Source: Chloroflexota bacterium (GTDB lineage: Bacteria > Chloroflexota > Dormibacteria > Dormibacterales > Dormibacteraceae). From it: a DNA stretch of 41,076 nt. The translations under genes were made by a program, and so were the position numbers. Below, piece by piece: positions 1-6,565 of this stretch. Below the pieces are notes generated by a model that saw only the letters and a list, made by a program, of their open reading frames with translations, did not search any database and was not told the origin of the DNA. Each line of letters starts with the position of its first letter. The stretch's first letter is position 1. The stretch lies in contig VBEG01000046.1 in NCBI GenBank assembly GCA_005882115.1, positions 1 through 41,076 of the forward strand, read 5' to 3'.

Positions 1-126
1 TGACGAGTTCATCAAACATGTCGCGATTATACGAACTTTAGTTTGGTATGTCCATATATTTTCAGTAAATTTATATTCACGGCAGACGTGCCTTCAACGC
101 CGCCACGCCCGCCCTTCACACCCTCT
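1..126. other. AT-rich gene-free left edge
   Basis: This stretch lies downstream of the methyltransferase stop. Roughly the first 90 bases are clearly AT-rich, with runs such as atatatttt and aaatttatatt, while the rest of the window is GC-rich. No gene, tRNA or clear hairpin was seen. It may hold the far end of an intergenic region or a boundary of acquired DNA, but the window edge cuts it off. Confidence 0.5.
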
Positions 127-732
127 TCACCGCCTTCCAATGACAAGGATCGGAACCTGACGTCCCAACCCCGCCACCAGACGCTGCGATGTGACGCCCA
201 AGTCCACCTCGGCCAGCATCCGGTCAAGCACCGGGTGGCGCGCAAACCGTCTCGACATGACGAGCCGGAAGAGCCCTTTCGGCACGAAGTCCGCCAGCAT
301 CCACCTGCCATCCGCCCCGAGTCCCCGCCTCACCTCCGCCACGCCTCTTCGCTGATCCGCCCAGTGGTGAAACGTCATCGAGCTGAAGACGAGGTCGAAC
401 TCCCCATCCCCAAACGGCAGCTCCTCCGCGGTCCCCTGCCGCACCGTGATCCTGCTCTCGGCACCCAAGGCGCCCTTCGCGGTGGCGACCATCTCCGGCG
501 CGGGGTCGACTCCCTCGAGCCGAGCATTCGGAAACAAGGATTCCGCGGACCGCAACAACCGACCTGTGCCGCAACCCACATCGAGGATCGCCTTCGCCGA
601 CGACGCCTCGGTGACAGCTACCTCGAGCAGTGTCTTGTGCACCGGCTCGAAGACCTTCCGCTGCAGGTAGTGCCGGTCGTAGGTCGCCGCCCAACGGTTG
701 AACCGGCCCAGGTCGCGCTCTGAGGACTTCAG
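127..732 (-). CDS. class I SAM-dependent methyltransferase
   Basis: About 201 residues. The glycine-rich SAM-binding motif I (ILDVGCGTG) lies at residues 49-57, the acidic end of strand 2 (GVDPAPEM) at 74-81, and the TAEELPFGDGEFDLVFSSM segment typical of UbiE/MenG-like methyltransferases at about 101-119. The substrate cannot be read from the sequence. The N-terminal FNRWAATYD block is usual in this family and lies right after the upstream gene's stop, where no ATG, GTG or TTG exists in frame. The only sensible start is a CTG at 732-730 that overlaps the stop of the iron-sulfur gene as CTGA. A longer reading from an ATG at 891 would run through the upstream gene in a basic, low-complexity frame and is unlikely. 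It is co-transcribed with the iron-sulfur protein gene. Confidence 0.8.
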   Translation of the reverse strand: MKSSERDLGRFNRWAATYDRHYLQRKVFEPVHKTLLEVAVTEASSAKAILDVGCGTGRLLRSAESLFPNARLEGVDPAPEMVATAKGALGAESRITVRQGTAEELPFGDGEFDLVFSSMTFHHWADQRRGVAEVRRGLGADGRWMLADFVPKGLFRLVMSRRFARHPVLDRMLAEVDLGVTSQRLVAGLGRQVPILVIGRR

Positions 733-1229
733 TCGATGCGCCGCGGGTCCTCGGTCTTGGTGATCGGCCGGTCCAGCCGAACCCGCACCTCGCTGAGGTG
801 GATCTTGTACGGTCGCCCGGGGGCTCGGAAGTTGATCGACAGGTGCGTGTTGTCGCAAAACGGCGCGTGCTCCGAGTGACCGCACCGGCACAGGGTCGCC
901 CTTGGCATCGTCTCCACCGCCCCGTCCTCCCGCGTGACCTCGATCCTCCCGGTGACGAGCAGCGGGCCATCGCGCACCGGAGTGACCTTGGTCCCGGGAC
1001 CGACCTTTTCCTGTGGCCCTCCGTCTAGCCGCCGGTACTGCAGCGCACCGCTAGGACATCGCTCCACGACCTGCGCCACGACCTCGGCGCTCGCCTCGTC
1101 CGCCAGCACCCAGGGCCGCCGCTTCAGCTGGAAGACCGCTGTATCACCGCGCAGGCATTCCCCGATGTGGACGCACTGGTCGAGGTCGAAGCTGACCTCG
1201 ATGTCCTTCCCGCGATAGACCTTCCTCAT
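729..1229 (-). CDS. iron-sulfur protein: divergent 4Fe-4S (Fer4_19) domain plus CDGSH domain
   Basis: The protein has 166 residues from the ATG at 1229-1227. The N-terminal half resembles the Fer4_19 mono-cluster domain: Cys19 and Cys25, then Cys58 followed by PSGAL. The C-terminal half carries a CDGSH-type 2Fe-2S motif, with Cys114, Cys116, Cys125 and His129 in a C-x-C-x2-S-x3-P-x-C-D-N-T-H pattern (N-T in place of the usual G-S). Proteins with this pair of domains are small redox or cluster-storage proteins of uncertain role. An upstream ATG at 1358 would run back into the divergent hpt region and encodes a basic tail, so the internal start is preferred. The gene precedes the methyltransferase, with a CTGA overlap. 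Confidence 0.82.
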   Translation of the reverse strand: MRKVYRGKDIEVSFDLDQCVHIGECLRGDTAVFQLKRRPWVLADEASAEVVAQVVERCPSGALQYRRLDGGPQEKVGPGTKVTPVRDGPLLVTGRIEVTREDGAVETMPRATLCRCGHSEHAPFCDNTHLSINFRAPGRPYKIHLSEVRVRLDRPITKTEDPRRID

Positions 1230-1240
1230 CTTCGCAACAC

Positions 1241-1246
1241 TAGACT
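1241..1246 (+). promoter_or_regulatory. candidate -10 box for leaderless hpt
   Basis: TAGACT lies eight bases before the ATG at 1255, and there is no Shine-Dalgarno sequence between them. The spacing suits a transcript that begins at or next to the start codon. No convincing -35 element is visible. The call rests on the same arrangement at codA (TAGCAT, eight bases) and several other genes in the window. Confidence 0.35.
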
Positions 1247-1254
1247 CTCCGTGA

Positions 1255-1836
1255 ATGCCTGACGCCGTGGCATCGCATCCACGCCTTCCTCCTCTACGAG
1301 CCCGCGGCTCGAGGCCCGCGCCGGGCAGGGCGATGATCTCGTCCGAGCGAATCTCCAAACGAGTGCGCCAGCTCGGCCGAGAGATCTCCGAGGTCTACGC
1401 GAACATCGACACTCCTCTCGTCCTGGTCGCGATCCTCAAGGGCGCCACCGTCTTCTCGGCGGACCTGTTGCGCACCCTCAACATCCCGGCCGAGCTCGAG
1501 TTCGTGCGGGCCGCCAGCTACGGCGCGGGGACGAAGACCTCCGGCCGCGTGAAGATCGCCCACATGGTTGAGGGCTCACTCGAGGGACGCCATGTCCTCC
1601 TGGTAGAGGACATCGTCGACTCCGGCAGGACGATCGACACCATCCAGAGAAGGTTTCGCAGGATGAAGCCCGCATCGCTCCGAGTCGCCGCGCTTCTGGA
1701 CCGCCCCGCACGACGCGAGCTGCCGGTCCAGATCGACTTCACCGGCTTTGTCATCCCCGACCGCTTCGTCATCGGGTACGGCCTCGACTACGCCGGCCTC
1801 TATCGCGAGCTGCCCGGGATCTACTCCCTCAGCTAG
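1255..1836 (+). CDS. hpt: hypoxanthine phosphoribosyltransferase
   Basis: It converts hypoxanthine or guanine plus PRPP to IMP or GMP in the cytoplasm. The family signatures are present: LKG at residues 61-63, the PRPP-binding loop VEDIVDSGRT at 117-126, and the C-terminal FVIGYGLDYAGLYR at 171-184. The length is 193 residues from the ATG at 1255. The first 26 residues are Arg/Pro-rich and not family-like, so the ATG at 1333 (MISSERISKRV, 167 residues) is a real alternative. I keep 1255 because a TAGACT box eight bases upstream fits a leaderless transcript. The gene diverges from the iron-sulfur gene and converges on codA. As a salvage enzyme beside a purine-degradation locus, it competes for the same hypoxanthine. 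Confidence 0.9.
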   Translation: MPDAVASHPRLPPLRARGSRPAPGRAMISSERISKRVRQLGREISEVYANIDTPLVLVAILKGATVFSADLLRTLNIPAELEFVRAASYGAGTKTSGRVKIAHMVEGSLEGRHVLLVEDIVDSGRTIDTIQRRFRRMKPASLRVAALLDRPARRELPVQIDFTGFVIPDRFVIGYGLDYAGLYRELPGIYSLS

Positions 1837-1883
1837 CCCCATCCCCGCCTGCGGCGGGTACTTCCCCATGAATGGGGAAGAGT
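1837..1883. repeat. two-hairpin palindromic repeat, copy A (also a likely bidirectional terminator)
   Basis: The element fills the gap between the convergent stops of hpt and codA. It has a small hairpin CCCGCC-TGC-GGCGGG (1844-1858), then the perfect palindrome CTTCCCCATGAATGGGGAAG (1861-1880), ending in AGTT. The sequence and layout align with the element at 11871-11922: GCCCC-TCC lead, hairpin with TGC loop, CCCCA-TGGGG hairpin, GAGTT end. Its position suggests it ends transcription from both sides, although no clear U-run follows. Confidence 0.65.
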
Positions 1884-3155
1884 TCAGCTCCGAGCCGGCT
1901 TCAGAAAGTCGACCAGCTCCTCACGGTCGTTCCACATCACCGTCGTCCGTTCCGGCTCGGTCCGGGCGACGATCTTGCCGCCGCGCAGCACCAGCTTCCG
2001 CGGCGAGATGAGCCGGATCGCATCGTGCTCGGTGGGCGCGGTGAACGCGCAGAGGTCCGCCCGGCACCCCGGTAGCAGCCCGTACTTCTCCAGCCCGAGC
2101 GCGCTCGCCGGATTCCACGTGATCATGTCCATCAGCGTCCGCAGCTCACCGTGCCCGGACATCTGGCCGTAGTGCGCCAGCACGAACGCCGCCTGCACCG
2201 GATCCGCGTAGCCGAGCGGGTACCACGGATCCATCACCGAGTCGTGACCGATGCAGACGTTGATGCCCGCGGCGAGCAGTTCCTTCACGCGAGTGTGGCC
2301 CCGCCGGATCGGGTAGCTGTCGAAACGCCCTTGCAGCGTGGAGTTGTCGAGTGGGTTGGTGACCATGTGCATCTGCGCGCGCTTCAGGTTGTTGATGAGG
2401 CGGTACGCGTACGCGTTGTTGTACGAATGCATCGCGGTCGTGTGGCTCGCGGTAACCCGGCCGCCCATCCCGAGCCGGATCGTCTCCGCCGCCATCACCT
2501 CGACAAACCGCGACTGGTCGTCGTCCGTCTCGTCGCAGTGGATATCGACGCGCAGTCCCTTGTTCGCCGCGAGCGCGAACGCAAACTTGATCGACTGCTC
2601 ACCGTATTCGCGAGTCAGCTCGAAGTGTGGGATGGCACCGACCACGTCGACGCCGAGATCGATGGCCTCGCGCATCAGGTTCTCGCCGTCGTCGAACGAC
2701 ATGATCCCCTGCTGAGGAAACGCGACCAGCTGCAGCGTGATCTGATCGCCGACCTCCTTGCGGAGCTCCGTCAGAGCGCGGACCGCCTTCAGCTCCGGAT
2801 CGCACACGTCGACGTGGCTGCGAACGAACTGCACGCCGTTGGCGAGCTGCCAGCGCAGCACCGTGCGCACCCGCTGCTTGACATCGTCGACGGTCAGGCT
2901 CTTGACGCGGTCGGCCCAGATCGCGATCCCCTCGAACAGCGATCCCGTCTCGTTGTAGCGCGGCTCGCCCACCGTGAGCACGGCGTCGAGGTGGATGTGA
3001 GGCTCGACAAGCGCCGGGGTGACGAGCGCGCCGCCGAGGTCGATCGACTGCCGCGATTCCGGCTCCAGGTCGCTGATGAGCCCGTCTTTGATGCCGATGT
3101 CCCTGGTCTCGAGCTCCCCCGGCAAACGGGCGCCGCGGAGCAGCAAATCCAGCAT
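1884..3155 (-). CDS. codA: cytosine deaminase (amidohydrolase superfamily)
   Basis: It deaminates cytosine to uracil and ammonia; related members deaminate isoguanine or other oxopurines. The protein has 423 residues, close to E. coli CodA. The metal and catalytic residues are in place: His53 and His55 (EPHIHLD), the Gln148/149 pair, His206 and Glu209 (HCDE), His238 (SHTT) and Asp305 in GHDSVMDPWYPLG. Ser306 stands where E. coli CodA has Asp314, a position known to shape base specificity. The ATG at 3155 aligns with the family N-terminus (LLLRGARLPGE). There is no Shine-Dalgarno sequence; a TAGCAT box eight bases upstream suggests a leaderless mRNA. It diverges from an NCS1 permease that probably supplies its substrate. 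Confidence 0.9.
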   Translation of the reverse strand: MLDLLLRGARLPGELETRDIGIKDGLISDLEPESRQSIDLGGALVTPALVEPHIHLDAVLTVGEPRYNETGSLFEGIAIWADRVKSLTVDDVKQRVRTVLRWQLANGVQFVRSHVDVCDPELKAVRALTELRKEVGDQITLQLVAFPQQGIMSFDDGENLMREAIDLGVDVVGAIPHFELTREYGEQSIKFAFALAANKGLRVDIHCDETDDDQSRFVEVMAAETIRLGMGGRVTASHTTAMHSYNNAYAYRLINNLKRAQMHMVTNPLDNSTLQGRFDSYPIRRGHTRVKELLAAGINVCIGHDSVMDPWYPLGYADPVQAAFVLAHYGQMSGHGELRTLMDMITWNPASALGLEKYGLLPGCRADLCAFTAPTEHDAIRLISPRKLVLRGGKIVARTEPERTTVMWNDREELVDFLKPARS

Positions 3156-3168
3156 TCGACGGAATGCT
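3151..3168. promoter_or_regulatory. 18-bp inverted repeat over the codA start and -10 box (possible operator)
   Basis: AGCATTCGACGGAATGCT is a perfect 7-bp inverted repeat with a 4-bp centre. It covers the codA start codon (3155-3153) and most of the candidate codA -10 box (TAGCAT, minus strand, 3169-3164), and lies 60 bases before the permease start. A protein bound here would block codA directly and could affect the divergent permease. No regulator gene is nearby, and the repeat was not recognised elsewhere in the window. Confidence 0.35.
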
Positions 3169-3228
3169 AATTGACGCTTACACTTCGGGCGTACTTTCCG
3201 GCGGTTGTCCTAGGGAGGGGAAGCGCCT

Positions 3229-4707
3229 ATGCAGACGGTCCAGGAAGTCGAAAAGCACGTACCGGTTAGGGAGGGCGACTACGGGGAGAGGGTCGCCACC
3301 GTCGAGCCGGGCGGCGTCGAGTACATAGCGCTCAAAGAGCGCCACGGGAAACCCATCGATCTCTTCTGGACGTGGCTTTCCCCGAACCTCGAGTTTGCGA
3401 CCGTCTTCGTCGGCGTCCTCGGTGTAGCCGTCTTCGGCCTGAGCTTCTGGGAGACCGCGCTCGCGATCCTCATCGGAAGCGCGCTCGGGTCGGCGACCCA
3501 CTTCATCCTGTCGAGCTGGGGCCCCAAGTTCGGCGTGCCCATGATGGTCGAGAGCCGCGGCGCATTCGGCTTCCTCGGCAACATCCTGCCGGCCGGCCTG
3601 AACGCATTCACGGGCACGATCGGATGGTTCATCGTCAACAGCGTCAGCGGCGCGTTCGCGCTCCAGGCGCTGGGCGGGCTGATCAACCTCAACCTGCCAT
3701 TCGCGATCGCATTCCTCGTCATCGTCGTGGCGCAGGTCGCCATCGCGACCCTCGGCCACAACTTCATCCACGTCTTCGAGCGCTGGGCGCTGCCGCTTCT
3801 CGGCATCGTGTTCGCGCTTGCCACGATCTTCATCTTCAGCAAGGCGAATTTCGGCTTCCCCGCCAAGCCGATCCCGGTGGTCGGCGAGTTCGGCGGGTTC
3901 ATGCTGCTGTTCACCGCGACCTTCGGCTACGCCGCGGGCTGGAACCCGTACGCCGCCGACTACACGCGCTACCTGCCGCCGACGGTCAACCGCACGATGG
4001 TCGGCTTTTGGGCAGCGGCTGGCGTCTTTGTCTCGTGCGTCGTCATTGAGCTCGCCGGCGCGGCGCTGGCGACCGTGAGCGGTACCAAGTGGGGTCCTAC
4101 CGACATCCCCACGGTGCAGCTTCACGTGGCGATGCCGGACCTTCTCTACTACCTCACGTTGCTATGCATCGCGGTCGGGGCGGTCTGCGCCAACGCGATC
4201 AACATCTACAGCGGCACGATGTCGCTGGTCGCGCTCGGCATCCGGGAGATGGGCCTCACGCTTCGTCAGCGGCGCGCGCTTCTTGCCGTGACCGCCGGTG
4301 TGCTGGGCTACATCATCGGTCTTGTCGGCCAGGCCAACGTCGGCCCCGGGAGCAAGTACGAGTACTTCCTGCTCCTGATCAGCTACTGGATCGGCCCGTG
4401 GCTGGCCGTGGTGCTTACCGACTACTGGATTCGGCGCGGCGACTACGGCGACGAGTCGATGTTCTACGACACCAAGTACCAGCGCTGGCAGGGAGTCGCC
4501 GCCATGGGAATCGGACTCATCGTGTCAGTCGGCCTGTTCGCGAACGTGTTCTCCATCTACACAGGGCCGATACCTCAGAACAATCCGGGAATCGGCGACA
4601 TCACGTTCATCGTCGGTTTCGTCCTCACCGGCGTCCTGTACTACGCCTTCAACATGATGTCCCGGAGGGCGACAAGCCCCGCAGGGATGGCAGGCTCTCG
4701 GGCCTGA
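3229..4707 (+). CDS. NCS1-family cytosine/purine permease
   Basis: This inner-membrane transporter has 492 residues and about twelve hydrophobic helices. It belongs to the nucleobase:cation symporter-1 family (purine-cytosine permeases, including allantoin and hydantoin transporters). The family landmarks are visible: the N-terminal LFWTWLSPNLEF block, ATFGYAAGWNPYAADYTRYLP near the middle, and NAINIYSGTMS in a later helix. A strong Shine-Dalgarno sequence (GGGAGGGGAAG, 3212-3222) fixes the ATG at 3229. Next to codA on one side and the allantoin operon on the other, the substrate could be cytosine, a purine or allantoin; the sequence does not decide. It starts divergently from codA across 73 bases. 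Confidence 0.87.
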   Translation: MQTVQEVEKHVPVREGDYGERVATVEPGGVEYIALKERHGKPIDLFWTWLSPNLEFATVFVGVLGVAVFGLSFWETALAILIGSALGSATHFILSSWGPKFGVPMMVESRGAFGFLGNILPAGLNAFTGTIGWFIVNSVSGAFALQALGGLINLNLPFAIAFLVIVVAQVAIATLGHNFIHVFERWALPLLGIVFALATIFIFSKANFGFPAKPIPVVGEFGGFMLLFTATFGYAAGWNPYAADYTRYLPPTVNRTMVGFWAAAGVFVSCVVIELAGAALATVSGTKWGPTDIPTVQLHVAMPDLLYYLTLLCIAVGAVCANAINIYSGTMSLVALGIREMGLTLRQRRALLAVTAGVLGYIIGLVGQANVGPGSKYEYFLLLISYWIGPWLAVVLTDYWIRRGDYGDESMFYDTKYQRWQGVAAMGIGLIVSVGLFANVFSIYTGPIPQNNPGIGDITFIVGFVLTGVLYYAFNMMSRRATSPAGMAGSRA

Positions 4708-4728
4708 CCCCAACTTCGTCAATGAGAA

Positions 4729-4753
4729 GCGCCGCTGCCCGTGGCAGCGGCGC
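4729..4753 (+). terminator. hairpin after the permease gene
   Basis: GCGCCGCTGCC pairs with GGCAGCGGCGC across a CGT loop, giving an 11-bp perfect stem that begins 21 bases after the permease stop. No U-run follows, so it is a terminator candidate of the U-less kind or an mRNA-stabilising hairpin. Confidence 0.5.
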
Positions 4754-4760
4754 GACGAAT

Positions 4761-4791
4761 ATGAGAGGGAACCCAAATGGTTCCCTCTCAT
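4761..4791 (+). terminator. 13-bp perfect hairpin
   Basis: ATGAGAGGGAACC (4761-4773) pairs exactly with GGTTCCCTCTCAT (4779-4791) around a CAAAT loop. It follows the previous hairpin by seven bases. A tandem pair of strong hairpins suggests a double terminator for the permease transcript, although again without a U-run. Confidence 0.5.
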
Positions 4792-4792
4792 C

Positions 4793-4815
4793 GGCCGGTC
4801 GCTTCGCGACGGGCC
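4793..4815. repeat. third hairpin in the intergenic region
   Basis: GTCGC-TTC-GCGAC (4798-4810) forms a 5-bp stem, extended by GGCC/GGCC after one mismatch. It sits directly behind the 13-bp hairpin and is probably part of the same structured tail. Confidence 0.35.
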
Positions 4816-4893
4816 TGCTCTCCTTCCGGTATACGGTAGGGATTGTTTAAGAAGCCACTCGTCCCAACGATTGGCAGACGTTTAGAACAAAGA

Positions 4894-4916
4894 GCGGCCG
4901 GCATGAAGCCGGCCGC
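4894..4916 (+). promoter_or_regulatory. GC-rich hairpin just upstream of the allantoin operon
   Basis: GCGGCCGGC pairs with GCCGGCCGC around an ATGAA loop (9-bp stem). It ends 30 bases before the ATG at 4947 and so probably lies in the 5' leader or overlaps the promoter. It could act as a leader hairpin or an operator. No riboswitch family is recognised. Confidence 0.35.
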
Positions 4917-4946
4917 CACAGCGATGCTAGGCGTCGAGGTGTGCGC

Positions 4947-5360
4947 ATGGACGTAGAGATCAAGATCGGCAACCTGCGCTTCGTCGCTCGGCTCGAGGAA
5001 GAGGCGGCGCCCAAGAGCTGCCACGCATTCCAGGCGATGCTGCCGCTCGAAACACAGCTCATCCAGGCGCGCTGGAGCGGAGAAGCGGCCTGGATACCGA
5101 TGGGCGAGCTCGAACTGGGCCTCGGTTACGAGAACCAGACGAGCCATCCCGCGCCGGGGCAGCTCCTCCTGTACCCGGGCGGGATCAGCGAGACCGAGAT
5201 CCTTTTCCCCTACGGATCGACGCTGTTCGCCAGCAAAGTCGGACAGCTCGCGGGCAACCACTTCGCGACCATCTACGAGGGCAACGAGCAGCTCGCCGAC
5301 CTTGGCGAGCTCGTTCTGTGGAAGGGCGCCCAGGAGATCTCCTTCACCGCGATCGAATGA
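4947..5360 (+). CDS. DUF3830 family protein (cyclophilin-like)
   Basis: The protein has 137 residues and matches the DUF3830 family, whose fold is cyclophilin-like and whose function is unknown. Family features seen are the N-terminal DVEIKIGNLRFVARLEEE, a central LELGLGYENQTSHPAPGQLLLYPGG and the FASKVGQLAGNHFATI block near residues 90-107. The ATG at 4947 has a well-placed GAGG (4935-4938), whereas the GTG six bases earlier does not. It is the first gene of an operon with allantoate amidohydrolase (ATGA overlap) and allantoinase, so a role in ureide breakdown is likely. It might serve the ureidoglycine/ureidoglycolate step, for which no known enzyme is present, but that is inference. Confidence 0.8.
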   Translation: MDVEIKIGNLRFVARLEEEAAPKSCHAFQAMLPLETQLIQARWSGEAAWIPMGELELGLGYENQTSHPAPGQLLLYPGGISETEILFPYGSTLFASKVGQLAGNHFATIYEGNEQLADLGELVLWKGAQEISFTAIE

Positions 5361-6565
5361 ACCTGGCGCAGACGGTGATGGACAGGTGCGACGAGCTCGC
5401 GACCTGCTCCGAAGAGGAAGGCCGCCTGACACGGCCCTTCGCGTCGGACTCGATGCGTCGCGCCCACAAGCACGTCCGCAAGTGGATGCGGCAGGCGGGC
5501 ATGACCGTCACCCGCGACAACGTCGGCAACCTGCGGGGCCGCTACGAGGGAAGCGGGACCCGGACCCTGCTCCTCGGCTCGCATCTCGATTCCGTCCGCG
5601 ACGCCGGGAAGTACGACGGACCGCTCGGCGTCATGGTCGCGATCGCCGCGGTGCAGAAGCTGCACGACGCGGGCGAGCGCCTGCCGTTCGCGCTCGAAGT
5701 GCTCGCGTTCGCCGACGAGGAAGGCCTGCGCTTCGGCTCCACCTACCTCGGTTCGCGCTCCGTCGCAGGCCGGTTGGGCGAGGACGACCTTCGGCGCACG
5801 GACGGTGACGGTGTGACGATGGCCGAAGCGATCCGCAGGTTCGGAGGCGACCCGACAACGATCGCCGACGACCGCTGGAGCGGGGAGAGACCGCTCGGCT
5901 ACGTGGAGGTCCACATCGAGCAGGGGCCCGTGCTCGAAAAGCTCGGCCTGCCGGTCGGCGTGGTGTCGGCGATCGCGGGCCAGAGCCGGTTCGAGATCAC
6001 CTTCACCGGTGAGGCCGGCCACGCCGGAACCGTGCCGATGGGACACCGCCGCGACGCGCTGGTCGTCGCATCGTGGTTCGTCGACGGCGTGCGCGCCCGC
6101 GCCGAAGGCACCGAAGGCATGGTGGCCACGGTTGGAAGGCTGGAGGTCCGGCCCGGCGCCGCCAACGTCATCCCCGGCGAGGTCTTTCTGACACTCGATG
6201 TTCGGAGCGCCCACGATGAGGATCGCCGACTCGCCTGCGACGAACTCCTCGGCTTCGCGTCGAAGATCGCGGAGCACAAGAAGGTCGGCGTCGCGATCAA
6301 CCCGGTCAGCGAGCGGGCGGCGGTGGCGTGCTCGCCGAGCATCACTGGGCTGCTGCGCCAGGCAAGGGGTGAGGGCGCCGTCGAAGTGCCGAGCGGCGCG
6401 GGCCACGACGCCGTCTACATGTCGGAGATCACTGACATAGGGATGCTCTTCGTGCGCTGCAAGGGCGGCATCAGCCACAACCCGGCTGAGTCGGTCGAGA
6501 CCGAGGACGTCGCGGTCGCGATCGACGTGCTCGGCCGCTTCATGGAGCTGCTGGCCAGAGAGTGA
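5357..6565 (+). CDS. allC: allantoate amidohydrolase (M20 family)
   Basis: It hydrolyses allantoate to ureidoglycine, CO2 and ammonia with two metal ions; N-carbamoyl-amino-acid hydrolases are the close alternative. The 402-residue protein has the M20 metal ligands: His76 (GSHLDSV), Asp87 (GKYDGPLG), Glu121/Glu122 (ADEEG), His186 (VHIEQGP) and His374 (GISHNPAE). The dimerisation domain occupies roughly residues 205-320. The ATG at 5357 overlaps the DUF3830 stop as ATGA, and the end overlaps allantoinase as GTGA. The context of allantoinase and a urate-degradation operon favours allantoate over other carbamoyl substrates. Confidence 0.88.
   Translation: MNLAQTVMDRCDELATCSEEEGRLTRPFASDSMRRAHKHVRKWMRQAGMTVTRDNVGNLRGRYEGSGTRTLLLGSHLDSVRDAGKYDGPLGVMVAIAAVQKLHDAGERLPFALEVLAFADEEGLRFGSTYLGSRSVAGRLGEDDLRRTDGDGVTMAEAIRRFGGDPTTIADDRWSGERPLGYVEVHIEQGPVLEKLGLPVGVVSAIAGQSRFEITFTGEAGHAGTVPMGHRRDALVVASWFVDGVRARAEGTEGMVATVGRLEVRPGAANVIPGEVFLTLDVRSAHDEDRRLACDELLGFASKIAEHKKVGVAINPVSERAAVACSPSITGLLRQARGEGAVEVPSGAGHDAVYMSEITDIGMLFVRCKGGISHNPAESVETEDVAVAIDVLGRFMELLARE

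Larger units (their letters stand above)
4708..4946. other. structured intergenic region with four hairpins
   Basis: This 239-base gap separates the permease from the allantoin operon. It contains four inverted repeats listed separately (4729-4753, 4761-4791, 4793-4815, 4894-4916). Between 4816 and 4893 the sequence is more AT-rich and probably holds the promoter of the downstream operon, but no confident -35/-10 pair can be named. No small gene was recognised. Confidence 0.5.

Noticed and set aside
1861-1880. Insertion-sequence end or CRISPR repeat
   Set aside because: There is a single palindrome per site, no transposase gene and no regularly spaced repeats; a short dispersed palindromic element fits better.
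4708-4946. Purine riboswitch or other known riboswitch upstream of the allantoin operon
   Set aside because: The hairpins are simple stems, and no conserved purine-aptamer core (three-way junction with its loop sequences) could be found.
4947-4991. Ureidoglycolate lyase (AllA) as identity for the small gene before allC
   Set aside because: The sequence matches DUF3830 features rather than the AllA cupin fold; any ureidoglycolate role is only contextual.
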